In this document: positions 21,500 through 31,566 of the stretch, piece by piece | Position numbering within the stretch: the first letter of the stretch is position 1 | Layout: each line of letters starts with the position of its first letter | Source of the DNA: Talpa occidentalis | Taxonomy: Eukaryota; Chordata; Mammalia; Eulipotyphla; Talpidae | NCBI RefSeq assembly: GCF_014898055.3 | Contig: NW_023605083.1 | Coordinates: 69,123,715-69,187,714, forward strand | Direction: 5' to 3' | DNA: 64,000 bases | The notes under the pieces: model-generated | What the model was told of the DNA's origin: nothing | Database searches by the model: none | Seen by the model: the letters and a program-made list of their open reading frames with translations, nothing else | Made by a program: the position numbers and the translations under genes

Positions 21500-24400
21500 A
21501 TGGCAAATACAGATGTTAACATATCAATATTAACTCTAAATGTAAATGGACTAAACTCTTCAATAAAAAGACACAGAGTTGCAGCCTGGATTAAGAAACA
21601 AAACCCAACCTTTTGCTGTCTCCAGGAAACACATTTAGCTACAAAAGATAAAAATAGGCTCAAAGTTAAAGGATGGAAAACAATCCTACAAGCAAATGGA
21701 CCAAAAAAGAAAGCAGGAACAGCTATACTTATATCAGATAAAACAGATTTCAAACTCAAAAAGATAAAAAGAGACCCCAATGGTCACTACATTATGATCA
21801 AGGGGACAATACTTCAAGAAGAAATAACACTCATTAACATATACTCACCAAACGAAGGAGCACCAAAATATATCAGACAACTGTTGTCCTCTCTGAAAAC
21901 AGACATCAGAGAAAACACATACGTAGTGGGAGACTTCAACACACCACTATCAACAATGGATAGATCAACAAGACAAAAAATAAGTAAAGAAACCAAAGCT
22001 CTAAATAAAGACCTAGAGCAATTGGGCTTAACAGACATCTATAGAACACTAAACCCCAAAAAAACGGAGTACACATTTTTCTCAAGCGCACACGGATCAT
22101 TCTCCAGGATCGATCACATACTGGGGCACAAGACAAACATCAACAGATACACCAAGATTGAAATCATATCAACCATCTTTTCTGACCATGAAGGCATCAA
22201 ACTAGAAATAAACCATAAAAAGAAGGCAAGGAACTTTCCTACCTCATGGAGATTAAAAACCACACTACTGGAAGACCATTGGACTAATGAGGAGATCAAA
22301 GAAGAAATTAAAAAATTTTTTGAATTGAACGACAAGGAGGACACCAAAATCCTAAATGTATGGGATGCAGCAAAAGCAGTAATAAGAGGAAAATATATAG
22401 CAATAGAAGCTCACATCAAGAAACAAGAAAGAACGCAAAGAAACAACCTAATCTCGAAGCTCAAAGATCTAGAAAAAGAACAACAAAAAACCCCAAAACC
22501 AGTAGAAGAAAAGAAATAATAAAAACCAAAGCAGAAATAAATGAAATTGAAACTAAAAAAACAATCCAAAAGATCAATGAAACCAAGAGCTGGTTCTTTG
22601 AAAAAATCAATAAAATAGACAAACCCCTAGCCAGGCTCACAAAGGAAAAAAGGGAGAAAGCACAAATAAACAGGATCATCAATGAAAGAGGAGAAATCAC
22701 AACGGACACAGCAGAAATCAAAAGAATAATCAGTAACTACTATGAACAGTTATATGGAAACAAGTTTAACAATCTAGAGGAGATGGACAAATTCCTACAA
22801 CTCTACAATCACCCAAAGCTAGATAAAGAAGAAATAGAACACCTAAACAGACCAATTACAATTAGCGAAATTGAAATGGTAATCAAAAACCTCCCCAAAA
22901 ACAAAAGCCCAGGACCTGATGGATTTACAAATGAATTCTACCAAACATTCAGAGACGAATTAGTGCCTATCCTTCACAAACTCTTCCAAAAAATTGAGAA
23001 GGAAGGGACAATACCAAACACGTTCTATGAAGCCAACATTACACTAATACCAAAACCAAACAAGGACAACACAAAAAAGGAAAACTACAGGCCAATCTCC
23101 CTAATGAACACTGATGCAAAAATCCTCAATAAAATTTTAGCTATCAGAATCCAACAATGTATCCATAAGATAATTCACCACGACCAAGTTGGATTCATTC
23201 CAGGGGCACAAGGATGGTTTAACATCCGAAAATCAATCAACGTTATCCAACACATCAACAAAAAGAAATATAAAAACCATATGATAATATCAATAGATGC
23301 TGAGAAAGCTTTCGACAAAGTGCAACACCCATTCATGATAAAAGCCCTTGAAGTTCTTGGGATACAAGGAACATACCTCAACATCATAAAGGCCATCTAT
23401 GACAAGCCAACAGCCAGTATCATTCTCAATGGTGAAAAGCTGAAAGCAATTCCATTAAGATCTGGAACAAGACAAGGATGTCCACTCTCACCATTGCTTT
23501 TCAATATAATACTGGAAGTCCTAGCCAGGGCAATAAGACAAGAGAAAGACATCCAAGGAATCCAAATAGGAAAAGAAGAAGTCAAACTATCACTATTTGC
23601 AGACGATATGATATTATACATAGAGAACCCCAAAAACTCCACAGAAAAGCTAATTCAACTCATCAATCAGTTCAGTAAAGTGGCAGGATACAAAATCAAC
23701 ACGCAAAAGTCAGTAGCCTTCCTATACACAAACAATAAATCTGAAGAAGAAGAAATCGAAAAGACCATCCCTTTTGTTATTGAAACAAAAAAAATCAAAT
23801 ATTTGGGAATAAATCTAACAAAAGAGGTAAAGGACCTATACAAAGAAAACTATAAAACACTGTTAAAAGAAATAGAAGAAGACACAAAGAAATGGAGAGA
23901 CATCCCCTGCTCATGGATTGGAAGAATAAACATTATTAAAATGGCCATCCTTCCAAAAGCAATATACAGATTCAATGCTATTCCAATCAAAATTTCAATG
24001 TCATTCTTCAAAGAAATAGAAAAATTATTGATGAAATTCATATGGAATCACAAAAAACCCCGAATAGCCAAAGCTCTCCTGAAAAAAAAAAGAAGGGAAT
24101 GGAGGCATCAGACTCCCAGACTTCAAACTATACTACAAAGCCATAATCATCAAAACTGCATGGTATTGGAACAAGAACAGACATACAGACCAATGGAATC
24201 GAATAGAAAATCCAGAAATAAACCCACAGATTTATGGTCAACTAATCTTTGACAAAGGAGCAAAGACTATGCATTGGAGCAAAGAAAGTTTGTTCAATAA
24301 ATGGTGCTGGGAAAACTGGGTCGCTACATGCAAAAGAATGAAGCTTGACCACCACCTCACACCATACACAAAAATCAACTCAAAATGGATTAAAGAACTA

Positions 24401-25327
24401 GACATAAGACCTGAAACCATAAAATATATAGAAGGAAATATAGGCGAAACACTACGTGATTTGCACATCAAAGACATCTTTACAGACACATCACCCAAAG
24501 CAGTGATAGTGAAGGCAAAGATAAACAGCTGGGACTATATCAAATTAAAGAGCTTTTGCACAGCAAAAGAGACAATAACAAAAACAAAGAGAAACCCCAC
24601 CAACTGGGAGAACATTTTTGCACCCAACACTAATGATAAAGGACTGATCACAAAAATCTGCAAAGAGCTGATGAGACTCAACAACAACAAAGAAAATAAT
24701 CCAGTCAAAAAATGGGCAGAAGAGCTTAAAAGAAACTTCTCTGAAGAGGAAATGCAAATGGCCAACAGGCATATGAAAAAATGTTCAACATCACTTGTCA
24801 TCAGGGAAATGCAAATCAAAACTACCATGAGATACCATCTTACACCAGTGAGAATGGCACATATTAAAAAAACTAGCAACAACAAATGTTGGCGAGGGTG
24901 TGGAGAAAAAGGAACTCTTCTGCACTGTTGGTGGGAGTGCAAACTGGTCCAACCACTGTGGAAAGCTGTGTGGAGATTTCTGGACCTACTAAACATAGAG
25001 CTTCTATATGACCCAGCAATTCCACTCCTAGGTATTTACCCAAAGGACACAGAAACATCAATTCCAAAGAACACCTGCACCCCTATGTTTATAGCAGCAC
25101 TGTTTACAATAGCTAAGCTTTGGAAACAACCCAAATGCCCAAAAATAGATGACTGGATCAAGAAGATGTGGTACATATATACCATGGAATATTACTCAGC
25201 ATTCAAAAAAGATAAACACATGCAATTTGCTGCAACATGGATGGCGCTGGAAGGGATCATGCTCAGCGAAATAAGCCAAAAAGAAAAAGAAAAATACCGG
25301 ATGGTCTCACTCATAGCAGGAATCTAG
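21500..25327 (+). pseudogene. ORF2p: L1-A ORF2 (endonuclease/reverse transcriptase) with two single-base frameshifts
   Basis: ORF2p nicks DNA and copies L1 RNA at the nick. The APE-type endonuclease lies at the N-terminus (LTLNVNGLNS, QETHL, VVGDFNTP, RIDHILGHK, SDHEGIKLEI), in the frame ending at 22519. The reverse transcriptase follows in the next frame to about 24090 ([43 protein letters not shown], and the catalytic LFADDMILY). The C-terminal part, with the Cys-rich [18 protein letters not shown], returns to the first frame and ends at 25327. Compared with L1-B, the first break is one A missing from a run of seven (about 22485-22490). The second is one extra A in a run of nine (24082-24091). 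All key residues I looked for remain. The size, about 1275 codons, matches mammalian ORF2. Confidence 0.93.
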
Positions 25328-25550
25328 AAAACTTAAATAATGGACCAGGAAAATGAAAAACTATAAGAAAGTGAAAATCAAAATCAACAAAAAACTATGA
25401 ACCAGAGACACTTTTAGGGGGGCGGGGGCGGGAGGGGAGGGATTGGGGTCAGAATGGGGGGCGGCAATTGTATGGGGAATATAACAATAAAATTTATAAA
25501 AAAAAAAAAAAAAAAAAAATAAAGATGTCACAACCAAAAAAAAAAAAAAA
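25328..25550 (+). other. L1-A 3'UTR, poly-A signal and two-part tail
   Basis: The 3'UTR has a G-rich strip at 25417-25463 with several GGG/GGGG runs, able to form a G-quadruplex as is typical for mammalian L1 3'UTRs. AATAAA stands at 25486-25491. An A-run (25498-25519) is followed by TAAAGATGTCACAACC (25520-25535) and a second A-run (25536-25550) before the TSD. Confidence 0.88.
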
Positions 25551-25565
25551 TAAAGGTTTGTATTT
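25551..25565. repeat. Right target-site duplication of L1-A
   Basis: TAAAGGTTTGTATTT, identical to 18501-18515. Confidence 0.93.
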
Positions 25566-27214
25566 ATTTTTCTTTCTTAATCATGTGTCAGACATCAAGA
25601 ATACATTCCCCACATGAAGGCCTCAATCAATTTGTCAACAAAAGTGGAACTGATTTTCCCTAACTCATTTTGCATCCTATAAGAACTTGCATTTTTTGTG
25701 TTTGATGTTAACCCCAGCTAGATTCAGAAACCTACCCTTGTGAAAAATCCTTGATTAATTCACTTATACAGGGCTTTGGTGACAAATATATATTTTAAAT
25801 ATCGTAAGGGAATATGGACAGGAAAGACGGGAACATATCACGTATCTTTAAGCAAACAATGTAGCAATCTCCCAAGTAAAGACATAACTTCTGAAAAATC
25901 AGTTACCCCTCGTGTCACTGGGAGTTTATTTTTCCTCCTCTTTAATGCATGAAAAAACCATTCTAATTAACTTGGAGTGCTTCTCACCAATATTTTTCTC
26001 TAAGTATTTTAAATTCTCCTTTCCTTTATTGGACACCATAATTCAGCTCTGAACTAGCTCCTACTTCTAACAGTATTTATTCAAAGTCATCACTGTTGTT
26101 CAGATAAACAAAGGGTTTCCCAATTAGCAGAATGCACCCTCCTTAGGAAATGCATCCTGTGCACATTGTATTCTTTATGCTTATCCAGCAAATACCAAGG
26201 AGTTAAATCATTCTTAACCTCAGTTGTGAGCATCTGAAGCTTTATCTAGAAGGTACACTGCTACCTCAAACTGACTTCATATAGTGGTTGTGCAGATCAC
26301 AATATATAAGTATGGGAAAAAAAAAAAAAAAAAAAACAACACTGACAGATAGCCCAGTAGCCACCAGCCAAGAGAGGCCTAGCAGAAGCTCACAACATAT
26401 TAGTGGACTTAGTGAATTATTTGTTTCAGAACTTTGTACGGTATTAGTGTTTAGCAGAACTTTCAGCCTCTTAAGACTCATAAGTACCCCTAAAATCAGC
26501 ACAGAATAGCCCAGAAAAGAAGTTAATTAAAAAGCCTATGTTATTGCTGATTGTTCATGCTGGAGACATTACTACTTTGATAAAGAAAGTGTGTCTATGT
26601 GTCCATGTATTTGTTTTTTTCCAGAGAATTTACAAATATTGAAACTTCCCCAATCACAGACTGTTATGTTCTTAAACTCTGCTGTTCTGGCCATTTGTTC
26701 GTATCCCTATTTGACACTGCCTAGACCTCCACTCTCACTGCTAAGGGCCAATAGAGGCATTATGGGCTTTTACTTTAATACAAGACTTTGTCCCTGTCTT
26801 GAAATGTCATGGTTTAAAGTCTTGAAGCAGAGAAGTTTCTCTATTTATAATCTAATTCATATTTGTAGCAGATCTTGAGAACAATCATGCTCCTTGTAAT
26901 ACCTACCTGGGCATGGGTGAGCAGTGCCATTGATCTGAGCCACTTGAGGCCACCTAACTACCAAGGATTAGCTACCTCTTAAACCTTCTGGTTTCAGTGA
27001 TTGGGGAGAGGCAGAGTGTCCTGGGCTCTGTCCATGGAACTGATGATGAAATCACTCTTGTGTGTTAAAAATACATTCATCTACAAGACTGATAGAATAG
27101 TGTGTATTAAAAGAAATCACCAAACCCTAAGCCATTGACCTGACTTTATCATTTTTCATTATTCTTTCAATCCCTAAGATTCTAGAACAACATGTGTATT
27201 ATGTGTTTTGTAAA
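25566..27214. other. Unassigned sequence
   Basis: No gene or identified repeat. An A-run at 26319-26336 may be the tail of an unrecognised old insert. Frames (up to 95 codons) are domain-free. Confidence 0.35.
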
Positions 27215-27415
27215 GAGCTGAGGAAATTACAGAGATGATTAACAATTAAGTAAATATTTATATCAGGAATATTATATCTGTTCATCTTCACAGCAGTCTT
27301 GCAAGTTACACATATTTATTCTTATTTTATAAAAGGCAAAATCTAGGCTCAGAGAGATTAAGAAACTTGCCTAACATCAGTGAGAAAGTTGTATTTCAAA
27401 AACAGGTCTATCTGG
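27215..27415 (+). repeat. MIR-like fragment
   Basis: It contains 'CACAGCAGTCTTGCAAG', 'TTATTTTATAAAAGGCAAAATC', 'AGGCTCAGAGAGATTAAGAAACTTGCC', and 'CAGGTCTATCT'. This is the plus-strand MIR layout. Confidence 0.7.
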
Positions 27416-27429
27416 GGAGAAGGGTTATA

Positions 27430-27545
27430 GCACAGTCATAACTAACATGTTAAACACCTTGATACAATTTTCTCCTCTAGCTTCACAAAAGCCCTAACTG
27501 CTTTGCCTCCATTTCATAGATGAGTACTAAGAGCTTCAGGTAAAT
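27430..27545 (+). repeat. Second MIR-like fragment, partial
   Basis: A shorter copy of the same kind: 'TCACAAAAGCCCTAACTG' and 'CTCCATTTCATAGATGAG'. Confidence 0.4.
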
Positions 27546-28384
27546 TTGGTTCTTCTTCAGAGAGGTGGTGCAAATACGCTATGAGAAGAATGAATATTGT
27601 ACTCTTGGCTTTGAGGCATCATCAAGGTGTAGAGTTAAGTTTAGTAAGAGTTCCCCAATATTCCAAAAGGCTTGAGAAAGGGCAGATGTTGAAGAAGAGA
27701 AAGAACATCAAAAAGAAAAATAGCTCCATTAGCATGGAGACTAATTCTGTTTCTGTTTTAGATGGCAAACCTGCATTTTCTGTTGAGTTATGTAAGAGAA
27801 ACTGTCGTGTTTGTGTTCAAAGGGCAAGCTGGAGGAAAATCTCAGGACACCGCCTGCATTCTAAGTGGCCTGAATGATGGAGGGAATGGGCCCTGTTCCA
27901 AATTGATTAGTTCTGCTACCTTCTCATTATTGTTCCGCCTGAAGTTTGGCATGCGAGCAAGGTCATTCCATGCATGGGTCTGCGTGACTTAACCGATTCT
28001 GCTACCCCCACCCCCACCACAGCATGCCACCTGCACTAGAGAAAATTAAAAATCAGCCCATACATTTTACATGAGTTCCTGACACCAGTGAGAAATTAAT
28101 GTTATGTTGTCTTTTGATAAAGATACAGCTGTTTTTTTAAGATGTTCATCCAATTTAGTAATAGGAAAACTTCCTTCAATTTCTCCATGGGACCTACATC
28201 TCAGGATGGGAAGAGGAAATGCATATAGACTCAGAATAATGTGTTGAGCAATTTTTTTTTTTGCAGTTCAATTTACAAAGACATTTCAGGGTTGCATATT
28301 AGGTGGTTGCCTTTCCCAAACCCTCAATGCCTTGTTCATTTTCTATCCCCATGCTTCTTCATAGCTTGCTTAGCTGTCTCATAT
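27546..28384. other. Unassigned sequence
   Basis: A 98-codon frame at 27581-27877 and an overlapping 76-codon frame show no domain; I treat both as chance. No young repeat is seen. Confidence 0.35.
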
Positions 28385-28570
28385 CTTCAAATCAAGATAT
28401 GATTGCTCTCTTATCAGATCTTCATAATTTTGAAAAAATTTGATCCCCTCCCTTCCTCAGTTTCTCCACCTATAATGTGAGAATAATTATAGCTATATTT
28501 CAGGTCAATTTAAAAATTACAGACATACAAAAAGCCTAAGCGAGTACTGAAGAAAAAATACTCAATAAAA
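28385..28570 (-). repeat. MIR-like fragment
   Basis: Reverse MIR signature: 'TTCCTCAGTTTCTCCACCTATAATGTGAGAATAATTATAGC', then 'CTGAAGAAAAAATACTCAATAAAATG'. Confidence 0.6.
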
Positions 28571-28978
28571 TGTATTTGTTTTCTTAATATTACTACTAAC
28601 AAGGAAATACAATGTCCAAGTTCTTGTATGAAGTTGGTCAAGTTCCAGTCTTGGTTTCTAGTCACATATCCTACTACCTTTGCCAGGGCATCTCTACACC
28701 CCAAACTCCAAAATTCTGTATTCTGTTAAATGAAACTAGTCCCAGTTATATGAACATAATGCGTATGTCTTCCTGAGGACCTCCCTGATTGTTTTTTTTT
28801 TTTCCTTCAGGGCTTCCTTTTCCACTAAAACTCATCCAAGATCTCATGGCTTGCAAACCTCATAGACAATAAGCAACAGATTCAGCATTTATATCCAATT
28901 TCCCATACCCATCAACAATTTAACCAGGCTTCCAAAAGTGAGTGTTAAGAAGTGATTTGTTTAGTTAGTAGCATAAGT

Positions 28979-29250
28979 ATTTTTTAAAGATGTATTTATT
29001 TATGCATACAAGAGCTGGGGTACAGGCCAAAGGTGTGGGGGGCAGTGAGAGGATATGCCAGAGACAGAGTGGGGAACAGAACAGGCAGATTGACTGAAAT
29101 ACACTGCTGAGGGGCACAGGGGGTGAGTCAGGAAAGGTCTGCTGAGCCACGTAGGTTGCTCTGGGGCCAGGGATCGAACTCCTGCTGCAGTGACTGCGGA
29201 TAGCTTCATAGGTTGTGTCTTAACCCCTTGTGCCACCAGGGAGGCCTCCA
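28979..29250 (-). mobile_element. tRNA-derived SINE, older subfamily, reverse
   Basis: Tail TTTTTTAAAGATGTATTTATTTATG, body AGAGACAGAGTGGGGAACAG and CACTGCTGAGGGGCACAG, head ending CACCAGGGAGGCC. The TSD is AGTTAGTAGCATAAGT at 28963-28978 versus AGTTATTAGCATAAGT at 29251-29266 (15 of 16). Confidence 0.88.
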
Positions 29251-29284
29251 AGTTATTAGCATAAGTTTGAGTTTAGATAAAGGG

Positions 29285-29400
29285 GTTTGAATGTTAGCTG
29301 ATGACCACACAATTGCAAGTAAATTCCTTCATGTCCCTTAGTTTAAGCAGTAATATTTTACAAAGATGATATACTAGAGTAAAGGTATTGTTACCATACT
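29285..29400 (-). repeat. MIR-like fragment
   Basis: Reverse MIR-type order with 'AAGTAAATTCCTTCATGTCCCTTAGTTTAAGCAGTAATATT'. It is weak and diverged. Confidence 0.4.
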
Positions 29401-29459
29401 TTCTGATAGTCAAAATTCATATTCATAAGGTATATTCATATACAAAAGTAAATTTTCAA

Positions 29460-29640
29460 AGTTATAGCCATTATATATATGTAAAATATAATATATAATT
29501 TGATCCCCCTTATAATTTTGATAAATATGCATGTGTATGCATGTGCATATGTTTTGTGTATATATGATATATTGCATGTATGACACATGCTATATTACAT
29601 AGTGTGTATTTGTGTGTATATATATATATATATATGTAGT
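29460..29640. repeat. AT/GT-rich low-complexity tract
   Basis: TATATATATG, GTGTATGCATGTG and a (TA) run near 29617-29634. Imperfect simple sequence. Confidence 0.7.
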
Positions 29641-30600
29641 ATTTTATGCATGTTATTAGATCCAAGGAGACTTGTTTAATTCTGACACAAGAGAGAAATA
29701 GATCCAGAAGTCAGTTGGTTTAAAATAAAAGATCACATTTATTCCTTTTAAAGTCACTGAACGACATGGTTTAGCTTAACATGAAGCTAAATGGACTTGC
29801 TAAAGCCCATTGCTATTTCCCAACCAGCCTCAGACCTTGGAATAGCATTAACAGAGCCACTGAGGGCCTCAGGCAAAGTAAAGAGTGAGACACAATCATG
29901 TTCTACAGAATCACTGGGTGGAGAGAGAAGGAATAGAGTGAACTTCTAGTATTTACTAACTTAAAATAAACTATCACTACCTAACTGAAAAACAGACAAA
30001 TGTCTGCTACTCAGCAGTCAGTGACTTACTTATCCTCTATGAGTGCATCCTAGAATAAAGCTTCTTGTAGGAAATAGGTGGTATTACTGGAATAGAGACT
30101 CCCACATATGGGTAGAGGGTTATTCAGGGACAGACTTTCCCTTAAAACCTAGCAGATAAAGTAAAACTGATGTGCAGGAAGCAACTGATTAAATGGCACC
30201 TATTGCTATCAACTCATCATTGTGACGCACAAGTTTGACTGATCAATAAAAAAATATGGTTAATAATACAACATATAGCTCTATACACACTTATCTCTTT
30301 ATACATAAAGGCAGATATAAACCTTTCAATAAAGAACACACAATGAAAACTTCTGTTTAGCCATGCTGTTTCCCCATCCCTGTGGAGGGCCCCACATCAT
30401 CAAATCTTGCTGACCTGGCTTCAGTACATTTCAGTTCAACAACAAGCCCCGTTGAACAGATGTTTTCACAAATCCCAGGCCATGCAGCATGAAATGTGTT
30501 TAACAAAAATGTTGTTCTGGTTCCATTTTTCTGCCTTCTGCTGCAACTAGATTCATGTATTTCTGTCTCAGTGGAGCATAAATGTAGGGGGATATCAGTA
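29641..30600. other. Unassigned sequence
   Basis: No frames of 60 codons or more and no recognised repeat in this interval. Confidence 0.4.
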
Positions 30601-30790
30601 AGGAAGTCAGATCTGGAAGGCTAAAATCTAGACTCCTCCATTTACTAGTATTATAAGTAGATGTACTGGGCAGGTGTAAGTGTTACTCGTCCCAGTTAAC
30701 CCAGTTGCTTCATCTGTAACATATGTAACACCTGCCCCCTGTATTAGGTATTATGTATTTGAGGTCTGAATGAGGCAATTGATTCAACAA
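30600..30790 (-). repeat. MIR-like fragment
   Basis: It reads 'AAATCTAGACTCCTCCATTTACTAG', then 'CAGTTGCTTCATCTGTAACATATG' and a terminal 'GAGGTCTGAATGAGG', a reverse MIR layout. Confidence 0.5.
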
Positions 30791-31219
30791 GGTGAAACTA
30801 GAGGTTGACATTGAATTTTGTGCTTTTCAACCAATGCTGCTTTCAAGCTGAAATAGAGAAGAGAGACAGAGTCAGATTTGAATCTTAGAAAGAGAGAAAT
30901 GAAGAATGAGAAATAAGCAGATGAAGAACTCTTTAAAGTATATTCAGTGCAGTGAAGTAATTCATTTTTAAAGCAGTCACATTTAATCACCCCCCCCAAA
31001 TAAAATACCATTTAATTCTACAACCATTTTGCAAAGTTCAGTAAGTGTGAGACACTGTGCTGGCAGCTGAGAATTCAAAGAGACTGGTTACAAACTAGAA
31101 AAAATCTAGCCTAGATGTTTAGAGCATTGGATTTACAACCATAAATCTAGGTGTGCCATCAGATGCTGTATCTTCCCATCTGAACAAAGTTCTTAAAATA
31201 TATGAGACTCGGTATCACA

Positions 31220-31270
31220 TATATATCCATATCTATATCTATATCTATCTGTCTACACACACACAAACAC

Positions 31271-31322
<52 letters not shown>
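31220..31322. repeat. AT microsatellite with flanking ATATC/ACAC units
   Basis: ATATATCCATATCTATATCTATATCTATC, then CACACACACAAACAC, then about 25 TA units at 31272-31322. The two opposite-strand 'proteins' made of Tyr-Ile repeats here are artefacts. Confidence 0.95.
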
Positions 31323-31325
<3 letters not shown>

Positions 31326-31566
31326 GAGGAATCTGCCTGTATATCACAGCAACATAGGGCATGGTGGTCATTAGACTGGTCTAGATTTTTTTAATTTATT
31401 TTTTTATTTTTATATTCCACATACAATTGCAACCACCTGATTTTGACCACGACCCCTCCTTTCCCCGCCCCCCCAAAAGTGTGTCTCTGGTTCATAGCTG
31501 TTTGTTGATTTTGATTTTTTTTCTTTCTTGTAGTTATTCTTTTTCCTGGTCCCTTATTTAAGTTTT

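Larger units (their letters stand above)
18516..25550 (+). mobile_element. L1-A: full-length young LINE-1
   Basis: About 7.0 kb with all expected L1 parts in order: 5'UTR 18516-20355, ORF1 20356-21423, a 76-bp spacer, ORF2 21500-25327 (two frameshifts), a 3'UTR with a G-rich tract, AATAAA at 25486, and a poly-A tail interrupted by 16 bp. It is flanked by a 15-bp TSD. Its reading frames and 3' end agree closely with the short copies L1-F, L1-G and L1-H, so this subfamily has been active recently. L1-B and L1-C are clearly older relatives with decayed frames. Confidence 0.96.

Noticed and set aside
22360..24252. 630-codon frame as an independent protein starting at 22360
   Set aside because: Its first 50 or so residues are out-of-frame L1 endonuclease/linker sequence. 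The frame is the RT part of ORF2 exposed by a one-base deletion, not a separate gene.
27581..27992. Overlapping 98- and 76-codon plus frames, considered as an exon
   Set aside because: No domain, no clear splice-site pair, and MIR sequence lies directly upstream. Not enough evidence.
31153..31374. Opposite-strand 70-73 codon frames rich in Tyr-Ile
   Set aside because: They are translations of the TA/CA microsatellite and have no other support.
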